Positions 52,601-63,730 of a stretch of 64,000 bases of DNA are shown piece after piece. Origin of the DNA: Apricaphanius iberus (Eukaryota; Chordata; Actinopteri; Cyprinodontiformes; Aphaniidae); NCBI GenBank assembly GCA_028564705.1, contig JAPXFQ010001349.1, positions 426,001-490,000 of the forward strand. The letters run 5' to 3'. The notes under the pieces are model-generated. The model saw only the letters and a program-made list of their open reading frames with translations. It had not been told where the DNA came from and did not search any database. Every line of letters starts with the position of its first letter. Position 1 is the stretch's first letter. Both the position numbers and the translations under genes were made by a program.

Positions 52601-53095
52601 TAGCTGTGTGAAGGCTCTTTTTATATAGCAATAAACTATTTTTCCATATTAAAAAGGAATCATGTAAATGCGTGGAGCGCCATTTTCTCTCTAGTTTTCT
52701 AACATTCTGCTTTAGGGTACGTAGCTCTAAATTAAACCAGGGAGTTAATCTTCTATGGCTAGCCACCTTCCTTTTCAAGGGGGCAACTTTGTCTATTGCC
52801 CGACGCAGGGAGGAATTAACGCTATGAACTAAAATGTCAAGTTGTGAGGGGTCACGAGTTAAATCACTGTTTTCTGTTCTGCATTTATAAACTGAGGAAA
52901 TTAAAGTTGGAAGAGCTTCTTTAAAATTTGCTACAGCGTTGTCTGATAACGTTCTGGTATAATGAAGTTTTCTTTCAGGTTTGATATGATCCATTAGAGT
53001 AAGTTTAAAAGTGATAAGGAAATCACTACTATCCTGTTCATTAGTTCTCTCTGATCTCATTTACTGTTCTGAACTCTGGAGAAACAATTAAACAG
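49641..53095 (-). mobile_element. L2-type LINE, 5'-truncated
   Basis: Runs on the minus strand: a long reverse transcriptase frame (53060 to 50769), a 3' UTR of about 1.1 kb (50768-49641) and a tail of TGAAT units (ATTCA on the plus strand, 49641-49668). The 3' region shares landmarks with the tails at 4898, 53606 and 58826. The apurinic endonuclease domain that should precede the reverse transcriptase is absent, and the sequence beyond about 53095 is ordinary AT-rich DNA, so the copy is truncated at its 5' end, as is usual for LINEs. Confidence 0.85.
50769..53060 (-). CDS. L2-type LINE reverse transcriptase (763 codons, endonuclease missing)
   Basis: The enzyme copies element RNA into DNA at the target site. 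The frame is fully open for 763 residues. A linker (about 1-290) with a basic KRKVASHRRLTPWFN stretch precedes the reverse transcriptase (about 290-570), which shows INYRPISNLPFLSKILEK, LLDLSAAFDTVDH (Asp395), GVPQGSVLGP (451-460) and YADDTQLY (Asp486, Asp487), so both catalytic motifs are intact. A conserved C-terminal region follows (PVKSRIEFKILLLTYKALN near 660-680). The L2 clade is suggested by the DLSAAFDTVDH and PQGSVLGP forms and by the short-repeat tail. A full L2 protein also has an N-terminal endonuclease, which is absent, so this copy is probably not autonomous. The first in-frame ATG was used; truncation means the true start may lie elsewhere. Confidence 0.85.
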   Translation of the reverse strand: MRSERTNEQDSSDFLITFKLTLMDHIKPERKLHYTRTLSDNAVANFKEALPTLISSVYKCRTENSDLTRDPSQLDILVHSVNSSLRRAIDKVAPLKRKVASHRRLTPWFNLELRTLKQNVRKLERKWRSTHLHDSFLIWKNSLLLYKKSLHTARTAYYSSLIEENKNNPRFLFNTVAKLTQDHSSIEPTIPQALSSDDFMQFFINKIDSIKNKIIGNLPNMLASSLVNEAASKMVEPNICLNCFNAAELCDVLKLLASSKPSTCVLDPIPTKLLKEVFPLIAAPILNIMNLSLVNGYVPQEFKIAVIKPLLKKPSLDQNDLINYRPISNLPFLSKILEKIVAHQICEHLNNNELFEKFQSGFRAHHSTETALVKVTNDILIASDNGLVTILVLLDLSAAFDTVDHNILIERLQSVGIIGTALGWFKSYLSNRFQFVQVNNRSSSTSIVTCGVPQGSVLGPILFTIYMLPIGKIIRQHGIKFHSYADDTQLYLSINPDESNQLGRLQACLEDIKTWMTLNFLLLNSDKTEVVVFGPEALKKKLLSQPLHLDGIKLASSNKAKNLGVIFDQDMSFRTHIKEVCRISFFHLRNIAKIRTILSRNDAEKLVHAFVTSRLDYCNCLLSGSPQNTIKSLQLVQNAAARILMNIKRRDHISPVLASLHWLPVKSRIEFKILLLTYKALNNLAPSYIRDLIVPYVPNRDLRSQTAGLLVVPRISKSRMGGRSFSYQAPLLWNRLPGLVREADNLSIFKTRLKTFLFDKAYS

Positions 53096-53605
53096 GTACA
53101 TTATATCCACATCTTTATTTTGCAAGTATTAATAATCATTCATGTGACAGGATATAGTGGTCACACAAATTAATTGTTCTTATATTCAAAGCATGTGACA
53201 GTAAAAGACAGAGTGGAATTTAAAGCAGCAAAAATAGTATTTAAAACAAAACAAAGCAGAACTTCTACCAGGAAATAATCACAATCTGTTCCCTGGAGGG
53301 GAAGGGGGCAACAAAATCAGAACACATGGTGTACACACGAGTAGGAAAGCGTGTTGTATTTAAGTTTGTATGGTTAAATTGGAGAATAGTTTGGAGAATA
53401 TAGACAGGGAATGTCCACATATTATAAGAAAATGTGTAAATATATGTTTTTTCACAACATAAATAAATTATGAGTGTGTGTGATTGTCAGAGGGTTTACA
53501 CGGTTTGCGTATTTACCTGTTTTGTATTTTATGTAAAGGCTAACTGGTATTAAAGATAATTCTTTGATGTGTTTGGTTGTTAAATAAAGAATTGTGTGGA
53601 TATCA

Positions 53606-53765
53606 TTCAATATAATTCAGTTTATTTATACAGCACCAATTCACAACAGATATCAGCTCAAGGATCTTTACAAGAAAAGTCATTTCAATGCAATTGTACA
53701 AACATTCCAATCAGTTAAAAGTTTTCGATTTAAGAAATCCTAGCAGATGCATTGAGCTGTTGACA
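53606..53765 (-). mobile_element. L2-type LINE 3' tail fragment
   Basis: Contains 'gtttatttatacagcaccaa', 'ttcacaacagatatcagctc' and 'acaaacattccaatcag', closely matching the tail at 4898-5000. Minus orientation, only about 160 bases long. Confidence 0.7.
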
Positions 53766-54174
53766 TGAGTTATTAGTAATATTAGTTTAAATATGGCACT
53801 GATTGAAAGCTATACAAGTAAATGATATTGAATTGGTAAGAAAAACTGGGTTTAAAAAAGTCCCTATACTTCCTCCCACTCCTTTTCTGATAAGCACATT
53901 CATTATTTAGCTGTAATTTATTAGATCTTTTATGTTATTTTTATCAATTTTATTACATGTTCAGAAAATAACACTTACTACATATAAATCATTAAGACAA
54001 GTCTAAAAAATACATGAAATCTAAAGCAGATGTAGCAAACTTACTTGACTTTTAAAGAAAACATTTACTCCATTAAATGTATGTTGTTTTCATTTTCGGT
54101 TTCCTTTTCCTTATTTCTACAAATCCTGTTTGAACAAAAGCACAAAAATATAAGGAAAAATAATGTATAAATGC
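53766..54174. other. 3' flank of the slc22 copy
   Basis: AT-rich. Reading on the minus strand, an AATAAA signal lies at 53949-53954, about 220 bases after the slc22 stop codon and a plausible polyadenylation signal. Confidence 0.4.
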
Positions 54175-55559
54175 TTATCCATAATGTTCAGGTTTCTTTT
54201 TGACTGTTAAGTATTGTAACCACATGGCCTGAGAAAAAACAACAATCAATGATAACTGAACAGGATAAAGAAGACCTTTTACCAAAAATAGATGTAACTT
54301 TTTAAATAATTGTAAACAAGATTATGTCTAAAAATACCCATTTACCTTTTGGATGTCTGATAGGGTCTCTGGTAAAGCTTTTCCATGTGTCTCTGGCAGT
54401 ATGAAGCAGAACACAGAACCAGAAATGGCTATAACTCCCATCACTATATATGGAAGGGCCCTTAAGTACAGTCCTACGAGAAACAATTAAATTGCACTTT
54501 TAATTTAATTAACTCATCCCTAATTCAGTGTTTATTAAAATAAATATCAAGTACTTCTTAAACAAACCATGTGGTTGTTGGTTTAGTCTACAATAACAAG
54601 AATTAAATATTAGAGTAACTGTCACAGATGACTAAGAAAAAAAAAGTTTATTTCATATTGAAAAAACTGTCAAAATTAAAAAGATGTATGTTCTAGACTC
54701 ACCCAGATAAATGATATAGGGGGAGATGATGGTGCCGATCCATGCAGCTGTGGAGCAACACCCCATGGCTATATTCCTGATTACAGTAGGGAAGAGTTCT
54801 GCCGTGAAGGTGTACAAAACACAGAAGGTGGATGTGATGCCAAATTTTCCTACCATCTCAAGTAGCACAGCTACATCAGGCAAATCTGTGGCAATAAAAT
54901 AAAATAAAACAACAGTTGATTGTGAATAAAATTCACAATCAGTTGATTCGGTCTGTTTTATCTTGACAATTCATAAATTGACTGCCCAGCACACTGAAAC
55001 CACTGGTCACAAAAATAAGTTATTTAAAAAAAAAACTGTAGGCAGGTAGTAAAGCTATGTGAGAATGGTGGATTATCATGAACGTGTTCAGGCAAACTCC
55101 ATTATATAACAGCTTCTGTTACTCCATCCTACAGAAAAAGATCCATCATGGAAATTTGTGTAACTTAGTGATGTCATGGGATTCTGACATAAAATAGAGT
55201 TCTGGTAAGATATGTGCTACTGCAATAGTTTTCTTATTTAATGCATGTTTATGAAACTCAATAATTCATTTTATGCAATGTCTGGATGGTGCAGCAGTGC
55301 ATTATTTAAATGCCATTCATTTAAATAATTCAACTGTACACATACCACAGACTTGCATAAAGCAATATTGTCGTGAAAATATTGCAGCTTTTCAGAAGAA
55401 CCAAAATGTTGAATTTCTTGTCTTTCATCATCAACATTTTTTCAACCTAGAAAAATCAAAAGAAGAGCAGCTTAAACATGGCAAGACATAAAATGAGTTT
55501 TCAGGAAAAATAAATCTAGTATGAACTATAAAAAGTCACGTTTACATTATTGGAACATC

Positions 55560-56180
55560 AAGGTAATGGGGCAGGACCTTCCTGCGGATAGTGATGTTAC
55601 GGTTCTTAAAACTCTGTTTTCAACCGTCCACACACAGATACTGAAAACGTAGAAAACGCAAATCTCCACTTAGCCGGAGTTTTTCAAAAGATTCCTTTTT
55701 GGTGCCGAAAATCTCCGGTTACGTGTGGATGACAGGCTAAATTGTAGAAAAATATCTCCGTTTTGTGAGATACCCGGCTACGTGTTGTTCCCCCTGCACA
55801 AAGAAGAAAACGTGCACGTCTTCCAGTTTATGCAACATATGTAGGGACGCCTATATGACGGACATTGCCTACCTGTTGCAGCAACACCCTTTTTATAAGC
55901 GGCAATCTCGAGTCGACACTGGGACTGTAGAGAATACCATCTCTTCTCACAGTCTTCTGCTGTTCGAGACACCGCTGGATAAGATGCATTTATGTTTCTC
56001 CTAATTTCCACCCATGCCTCCCTTTTCTTCTTATTCGTAATCCCGGCTCCGAATCGCCCTTTGAGGACTGTCCTCCTCTCCAGTACCAACTGTGCCAGTA
56101 GTAATAATTGGTCCTGCGTAAGACCTTTAGCGCGAGTTAGGAGTAACACCTAGCGGTAAGATAAGAGTCTTTGTGAATAC
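55560..56180 (-). mobile_element. Repeat with a Myb/SANT-like remnant
   Basis: The minus-strand frame 55778-56149 contains AWVEIRRNINASYPAVSRTA then EDCEKRWYSLQSQCR, the pattern of Myb/SANT-like proteins carried by Harbinger elements. The adjoining 55600-55780 sequence ('aaaacgcaaatctccactta', 'ctccggttacgtgtggatg') resembles the ends of fish hAT-type non-autonomous elements. Whether this is one composite element or two is unclear; no transposase was found. It lies in the gap where the slc22 internal exons should be. Confidence 0.5.
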
Positions 56181-57557
56181 GGCCCCTGTTCCAGGGGTAA
56201 TTTAGGGACTATAATACAACTACACTATCACACAATTACAATTATGTCACTGCCATGCTCCATCCCAGTTGTAGTCCTAGCAGGACTTTCTCTCTGTGCT
56301 CTGCGGCAGTCGGTTAGATAGAACTTGATAAATCAACACGGTTTGTGTTTACGTGTTTCCAAATTGTACAAGCTAAATAGCCATTTGTTTGTTCAGCTTT
56401 CACAGGCTCCCTTTCCGCAACCTATGCAGACTACAGCTGTAATGGCGGATGGCTGCAACGCTACTGACACCCCTGGTTAGTGTAAGTTGGAATCGTTTGC
56501 ATTAAAAGTCTGCAAAACCCCAGAAGCTAATACCTTAGCACATCTGAGATGTTCTGAACTCTGGGGGGAATATCGCTAATTATTCATAACAAAACATGGC
56601 TAAATGAAGGAGTTTTGGGGCACATAATGTCTTATTACAGGCGGCAAATCTTCTGCCCTGATTGACTCACTTCTTGCTCCTGATATTCAAATGTCCACTT
56701 TGCACAACGAGCCTATGGCTGCCTGACTGGGAACAGTCACCGTATTAATAGCAGCGACCCTAGTGCTGGTTATTTTGGTGAATCTGTCTATAAGGTTCTT
56801 AAGTCACACCAATGAGAGTCAATGGAGCGATAAATGTTATTTTCGGATCCCATTTGAAATGGGCTGTGGATTTGACATCTAATATCTGTACATTAAAGAC
56901 ACAATTTGAAACTGAGAATGCACTAGTTTTCAAAAGGCTGCAATAGTTACTTTAGTTTTTGTGTAAAACCGCAGTGAACTGAGTCACCAAACTACAAAAG
57001 GTTGAATAAGTAAAAATGGCTGTGAGTTTAGTGAGCTTTGCATCCTTCTTCCAGGATGAAGGAAGGAGTATTAAACAGGGGAAAAACCACCGCTTTAAAT
57101 CTTGCCAAATGGAAAGTGGCAGCTATGTCAGGGGAGAAATAGTCAGTAGAGTGATAGTTGGCAATTTGGCATGCAGGGAAGGCTCTACAGGTCTTGTTGA
57201 GTATTTCAAGTGCTAGCTAAAGTTAGCTAACATCAAACATGCAACTTCTGATTTTTAGTATATTTGATTACAACCTTTTACAAGCAAATGCATCACAAAT
57301 CACATAAACACAGTCAAAACACACAATATTAGTTATTATTTAAACTTAGGTACAGCATATGTATGTTTCAAGGTAATAAGGCAAAGCGGACCATAAAATA
57401 ACTTGTTTTGCCCCACTGACTTACATTAATTTTGTTGTCTTTGTTGTTGTGTCAGGGGACCCATGGGATGACAGGAAGGAGACTTAAGCTCTCTATGGAA
57501 CCAGATATACAGATCTATAGCTTTTATTTCTCTGTGTGAAAGAAAGATTTTACTTAC
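56181..57557. other. Rest of the slc22 exon gap
   Basis: No coding sequence recognised on either strand. I specifically looked for the missing OCTN exons (the WDLVC-like start after STIVTE, the GRK-type loop, the SPRWL motif) and did not see them. A 66-codon plus frame (57016-57216) has no recognisable domain. Confidence 0.5.
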
Positions 57558-57965
57558 CTCTGTGACAATAGTTGACTGGTAGACTTCTTTGCTGTATGTC
57601 CATCCATCCAGACACCTCTCCCAGGTAATTTCACTCACATTCACATCCAAATGTGGTATGATGTTCTTTTGAGAATAGCTTCTCACTGTTTCCAGGTTAA
57701 GCCTCCAGCAAGAGCTGGGCTTTGTGATGCCATCAACCGTTTCCATTGGGATTGTCAAATTTCTCCAAATCACGCTGATGCTGGCATTCTCAGGGATGCG
57801 GCACTCATGAGGTGGGGTGTCACCTACAAAGACGATGAAGACACCAACAAACCCATTTGGAAGAATGCTCATGGCAAGTGCCAAAAAAATCCTCACTTGA
57901 AAGGGTCCCCAGCTTCCAAGGAAAGAAGTGATGATATCATAGTCCCTGACATTCTGATTATCCAT

Positions 57966-60810
57966 TTTCTCACACAAAAATCCTGAAAGCTTGTATAACA
58001 AAACAAGAAAATGGTTTGCTTATAGAGATGTTATATTTTTTTGGATTTTGAAAAATGTAAAGCAGGAATTGAATTTCAATGTTAGCTTCTGTTGTCAGAT
58101 TTCGTTTACATGTGAATAATAATGAAAATGCTTACACTCCTTTGGTTTCTGTTACAGCATGTTTATGTGTTGGCTTATTGTGACAACTAGAAGATTTATG
58201 TTTGTTTTTAAAAGATAAACTAATCTTCTAAGCTTAATTTTTTTTGCAAGTGCCATGCGATCACATTCTGCATCCCAGTTTATATTTGGCAAGTGGCCTA
58301 ATCGCAATTAATGGTGTCAGCATGGTACAGCCCTAATTTCAAATTTATCATTCAAAACAAAGAAACTTCTAAGTTTTTAGAACTACCAGCAAGACGTCTG
58401 CTCCTGTTGCAAACCTATGTTGGGTTAACACAAAATCTGCAATCGTAGAGCTTTTAAATGGGTCTGATGCATAGGTCTGATGTCATCACATAAGGCAGCA
58501 AAACAAAATTCATTTGAAATGGAAAATTTGTATTTTTGTTAAAGTTCTGCTTGCAAAAGTTTTTACGTGAGAAGGTTGTATGGATTTCAGAAAAAAACAA
58601 CCTACAATTGCAACCAGAGGTACACATATTGTAGGCATGAATGTTATTATTTCAGTATTTTTTTCCAATGGAATGATGAAGCTCATTCAACAGTATTGGA
58701 ACAGGGAGCTCAAGGTTGAATTTAGCAGAAGTCAAATAAGTTTACAAGACATATGAATAAAAATAATAAATGAAATTGATCTATATTCTGGATAAATCAT
58801 AACTATATCTTGAAAATACGATCCTTGTAAAGTGCCTTGAGATAACATCTGTTGTGAATTGGTGCTATATAAATAAACAGAATTAAATTGATTCAAAAAT
58901 CATGGTTACAACAAAACTGTTGGTTAGAAATAGAAATGTCTCATCAGAAGCATACCCTTAGGTCCAAAATATAATTGGCTGAGATCTAACCATCCAAAAT
59001 AACACTTGTCAATTTGTCTGAGCAGGAACGTGAGCTGCTGCAGTCAGCTATGTTACGGAGCCAATGCACAGCAGGGATGTTGGCTTCAGATCAACTCTTC
59101 AAATAAATCCACAGAGCTGTGTTATACAAGCTCCATAAAAAAAGTGATGCAAAAAACAGACCTTTTCCCATTGGATTTTACTGTTAGATGATTTACTACA
59201 AGTGTGGTTTAAGTGCATCAAATAGAAATTAGTTTAGCTACTTCAGCCCACCTCTTAAAATAGACATGCAGTATGTTATGTAAGTCTGACGGGATCAACT
59301 GGTCAAAACTCCATGTGGTAACACAGAAAAAAAACAGTAACTTACCAAGTCTGAATTGTGGTGGAGGCAGTGTCCTCCAGATTATGTTTTTGTTTTGAGG
59401 TAGCACAACACAGATAAAGCCTCAGCAGTTTTGGTCAGAAGTTGTTAGGTCAGTTTTTGATCGTAAACACCAGGCCAGAACCGACACTCTCACTTTAGTA
59501 CTGCCAAAATTGCAGGCGTTCAAAGCTAAATTTACACATGTCCTTTCCCCACAATAACCAGAAACAGTGGGATGCAAAGTGTCTATAAATTTGTAATCTA
59601 TCCATAATCGTAAAGTGCCCTTTGCAAGTGCCAAGTACTTTGGTTAGTTTTTAAAATTGCTGGGGGCAATAACCATAAACTCTTGTGTGGTCTGAAGATT
59701 GCTGGGAACATGATTAAATATTTATTATGCATGCATAAGTATTCATCCATTTGACATTTCATTACAATATGCACTAGGGTGTATTAACAGGTGTTGAAAA
59801 TCTTTACTAAATAAATTGATATTTATAGATAAAAGTTGGAAACAAGATGAGTTTTATCTTGTTTTTCAAATGACTCTGAAAATCATTATTTTGTTGGCTG
59901 GGAAGAACAATTTGGATCCAAAAATACTTCTTAAGCTGAGTTGATAAAATTGAACCCGTGCACGACTCTGCTACAGTTAACTGTAGGGAAGCCACGATTA
60001 GTGGATTCATCATGACAATGTCGACAACCAGAATTGTCGACAATAAATGTATTTGTTGACGTCATTGTTTATTTTTAAAATGCTTTCTTTTCTTTTAAAA
60101 CTGCGGCTGTAGCGCTCACTCATCTCTATATACTATATGTCTATGGCTCTGTCTGGCCTTCTCTCCCGATGCACATGAACAGCAGTGAGAATCCAGATGA
60201 GTGTTTGGGTTTTTCTCAATGCCCAGGATCCTCGCCTTGGTGCCTTGGTCTTGCCCTGTTGCCTAGGAGATACGTCATCATGGACCGCCAAAGTGTGTTC
60301 CAATGTTCATTTGCTACTGAGGAATCTGTCCTCCGCTTGTCTGCTGCTTAGCTAACTGAACAAGGATACATGTGAGGTGGCTTCATTCGGTCAAAAGCTT
60401 CCCAGAATGCAGCGCAGTAGGAGCCGTCAGCAGCTACTTCGGGGGTAAATTTCCAGTTTAAATGTAAGTCAACTAATTGTTGCTATCGGGCTTATGTCTA
60501 AAATGCTCGTTTTAATTTTTATTATTTTTTTTAGATTCAAAGCAGTTATATGTGGTTGGTTAGTCACTTAGTAGTTGCAGCTAAATGAAAGTAATTTGCT
60601 TACACGTTTGATTTGACCGACATATACACAGTCTTAAAAAAAGTAAAACGCTCGTCATACATTTCCAGTTCCATGGCTGAAGTAACGTTACTCCGCTACT
60701 ATGTTACTATGACGGGCAGGACGTAAACAGAGCACGTAAGCCGGCAGCCGTGGTTTACTAATCACCTGCACTAACCACTTTGCTACACAATAACTCAAAA
60801 ATGTTGTAAA
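57966..60810. other. Upstream region of the slc22 copy, with an L2 tail fragment
   Basis: Mostly AT-rich. At 58826-58893 a short plus-oriented L2 tail fragment reads 'gtaaagtgccttgagataac' and 'gttgtgaattggtgctatat'. At about 59975-60790 lies hAT-like non-autonomous sequence ('tgtcgacaaccagaattgtc', 'tctcccgatgcacatgaac'). No promoter can be defined by eye and no host gene was found. Confidence 0.45.
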
Positions 60811-62403
60811 TACAGTGCAACCAGAAAGTTTTCAGACCCTTTCAAGTTTTTGACGTTTTGTTATGTTTCAGACTCATCTTAAAATTGATTCAATTCATTT
60901 TTTTCCTCATCAGTCTACACACAATGCTCTTATAATCCACAAAAAAGCAGGTGTTTTGAGTGTTTTGTAAATTTATTAAAAATAAAAGACAGAAATAAAT
61001 AATTTACATAAGTATTCAGACCCTTCACTTTGTACTTGGTTAAAGCACCTTTGGCAGCAATGACAGCTTCAAGTCTTCTTGGGAATGAGCCTACAAGCTT
61101 GGCACACCTTTCTTTCGGAAGTTTCCCCCATTCTTCTTGGCAGAATCGTTCAAGCTCAACCAGGTTGGATGGCAGCGCCGGTGCACGGCCATCTTCAGGT
61201 TCCTCCAGAGATGCTCGATTAGGTTCAGGTCTGGACTCTGGCTGGACCACTCCAGGACTTTCACAGAGTTTTCCCGATGCCAATCCTGTGTCTTCTTGGC
61301 CGTTTGCTTCGGGTCGTTGTCATGTTGAGAAGTAAACCTTCTCCCCAGCCTGAGACCCAGAGCACTCTGGAAAAGGTTTTCACTCAGGATTGCTCTATAG
61401 TTTTCTGCATCCATCTTTCCTTCTACCCTGACTAGTCTCCCAGTCCCTGATGCAGAAAAGCATCCCCACAGCATGATGCTCCCAGTACCTTGTTTGACTA
61501 TAGGGATGGTATTAATGAGGTGATGCTCAGTGCCTGGTTTCCTCCTCACACATTGTTGGACATCGTGGCCAAATAGCTCAATCTTTGTTTCATCAGACCA
61601 GAGAAATTTGCTTATCATAGTCTTGGAGTATTTTAGGTGCTTTATGGCAAACCCCCTGGCGGGTTGTCATGTGCCTTTTAGTGATGAAAGGCTTCCGTCT
61701 GGCTACTCTACCATAAAGGCCTGATTGGTTAAGTGCTGCACTGATGGTTGACCTTCTGGAAGGTTCTCCCATCTCCTCCAAGGAACTCTGGATGTCTCTC
61801 ACAGTGATTGTTGGGTCTGTGGTTACCTGTCTGATCAAAGCCCTTTGTCCCCGACTTGTCAGTTCTGGTGGGCGGCCGGATCGAGGAAGCCGGATCGATG
61901 GATGCTACCATACTCCTGGGCACTTTTAGCGAAGCAGAAATGTTTTTGTACCCCTCCCCAGATTTGTGTCTTGACACAATCCTGTCTCTGAGATCTGTGG
62001 ACCATTCTTTTGACTTCACTGCTTGTTTTCACTCTGACATACACCATCAACTGTGAGATATTATATAGACAGGTGTCTGCCTTTTCTAATTTTGTCTAAT
62101 GAATTCAACTAGGCACAGGTGGACTCCAATCAAATGAAGGAAGCATCTCAAGGACCATTGATAGAAATAGGATGCACCAGAGCTCAATTGCAAGTGTCAT
62201 AACGAAGGGTCTGACTACTTATGTAAATTGAATATTTCTGACTTTTATTTTTTATAATTTCACAAAAAACTCCAAACACCTGATTTTTTTGTGGAGTGTT
62301 GGAGTATTGTGTGTAGATCAATGAAAAAAAACAAAAACAAATTGAATCCATTTCAAAATGTGGAAAATTTGAAAGGGTCTGAATACTTTCTGGTTGAACT
62401 GTA
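60811..62403 (-). mobile_element. Tc1-like transposon, both ends present, transposase broken
   Basis: The ends are CAGTGCAACCAGAAAGTTTT at 60813 and, on the other strand, CAGTTCAACCAGAAAGTATT ending at 62401, both followed by CAGACCCTTTC, with TA at each outer edge. Length is about 1.6 kb. The ends are more diverged than those of the intact element at 25.8 kb, and its transposase is decayed, so it is older. Confidence 0.85.
60978..62019 (-). pseudogene. Tc1 transposase, frameshifted (DD34E)
   Basis: Starts MKSKEWSTDLRDRIVSRHKS at 62019, shifts frame in the DNA-binding region (about 61900, continuing at GNHRPNNHCERHPEFLG and TTDPTITVRDIQSSLEE), then gives a 175-codon catalytic piece (61618 to 61091) with WSDETKIELF, SIMLWGCFSASGTG, QHDNDPKQTA and SPDLNLIEHLWRN. 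A further shift near 61135 leads to the C-terminus (WGKLPKERCAKLVGSFPRRL). There are 34 residues between the second Asp and the Glu, as in classic Tc1 enzymes. Several shifts make it non-functional. Confidence 0.8.
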
Positions 62404-63730
62404 ATAATAAACGTATATGACTTCATTTCCAGTGTTAACTAAAAATTATAATATTATAAATACCTGCCAATTCCCTTTTTTCAGGTTTCCCCAACATGTT
62501 TACATTTCGTTCACTCAACAAAATTCATTATTGCTAAATTAACCCAAATCAGTTGGGTGGAAATTGTTTTTTTGTTGTTTTTTTTGTGTTTAAGCGATCA
62601 TTTTAACTGTCAGTATTTTAGATAATAATGCAACGTTTCAGCATTACATGCTTGAAAGGACAGTTTATCTAAAATGGTCTTTTGGTGATTTTGAGCACAA
62701 GAGGTGTAGAGAATCAGAATGCTGTGTTTGTTTACATGCTTTTTTAGACTATTCTATGAGCTGCACTTCTAGTAAAAAGCTTTACATCTTTATCAAAGCT
62801 TCAAGCCTCTGTCGTCCAATCCTTCTTGAGGGCGAAAAGCGTTCACAAACCGAAGAAAAACCCTCAAATTAACAAGAAACTGCACTACCACGGTGAGAAG
62901 CTCAACCATGAAACGTTACCACCCCTGCTGTCCTGGTTGGTGATTGCTTTGCAACAGAGAAAAATTAATGGAGAACGGAGAGAATGAAACAGAGTACTAT
63001 AAACAAAAAATGTCTCCATCAATACGTCTGCGTCTGGGTGCAAAGTTGCTGTTGGAGAAGTATAAACTAGGCTTTAGAGACAATGCAACAAAGAGGTCCT
63101 TTAATGGTTGAAGCGGGATTACAGAGAAACAAAGCATTTTACTTCTCCCCTTTACTGAAGCATTATACAGTTAAGAAAAGCCTAGGATAAACAATAATTT
63201 TGTCACAGAACAACTTAGGAAAGAAATTTAGCTCTCCATCAGTTAGCAATGTCTATGATGCTGTAAGGATATGCTATGATTACAGGTTGACAGTTTGTAA
63301 ATAGTTTTATTATTCTATAAGTCAATGTATACAAAAAAAATTCCAGTGCTACATAATTCAACACAAACCAAACTTTACAACCCAAAATGCTTACTAATAA
63401 ATTGTGATTTTGATTTTTCATTGTTGCAAAGAGAACTGCAATGAGACATGACCTGTGAGCCCTGTCACAATAGTTGGATGTTGCCTCCTCATTTAAGCAG
63501 TGAGACCAAAAAAGAGAACATTATTGGTGCAACTACACTTTGTGTCAATCTAAAATAATGCATGTTTGATGTTTAAGGTAAAGTAGGTAAATAAAAGAAG
63601 CAGCTGTGGACACAAACGTATTATTCCTCTCTCAACTTTCATAATAATGGTCCACAAAAAAATTAAGTAAAATAAGGCAACAAAAAAGTACAGCAGTATG
63701 CTGACTGAAACACCTACAAAGACTAGCTAA
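62404..63730. other. Intergenic between Tc1 and the next slc22 gene
   Basis: AT-rich with short frames only; includes the 3' flank of the minus-strand slc22 gene that starts at 63731. Confidence 0.5.

Larger units (their letters stand above)
54175..57965 (-). pseudogene. slc22a4/slc22a5: OCTN-type solute carrier (SLC22A4/A5-like), internal exons missing
   Basis: OCTN proteins carry carnitine and organic cations across the plasma membrane through 12 membrane segments. The first piece, 57558-57965, starts [20 protein letters not shown] and covers 136 residues: the N-terminus, the first membrane segment (about 25-47) and the large Cys-containing outer loop up to YQSTIVTE, where the known exon 1 ends. 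The last three exons follow: 54703-54885 (MVGKFGIT, YTFTAELFPTVIRN, SPYIIYLG), 54346-54473 (LPYIVMGVIAISGSVFCFIL then PETHGKALPETL) and 54175-54228 (AMWLQYLTVKKKPEHYG, stop). Splice sites and phases agree among these three. The roughly 300 residues between (exons 2-7 in the usual structure) were not found in the 2673-base gap. Joining exon 1 directly to 54885 shifts the frame and soon reaches a stop. Probably a pseudogene, although every remaining exon is open. Confidence 0.8.

Noticed and set aside
55778..56149. 123-codon minus frame as a possible missing slc22 exon
   Set aside because: Its content matches Myb/SANT-like proteins of Harbinger elements, not a membrane transporter.
54703..57965. 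A functional shortened slc22 protein made by splicing exon 1 directly to the 54703-54885 exon
   Set aside because: Exon 1 ends on a codon boundary, while the next exon needs one base from the previous exon. The joined frame stops after four codons.
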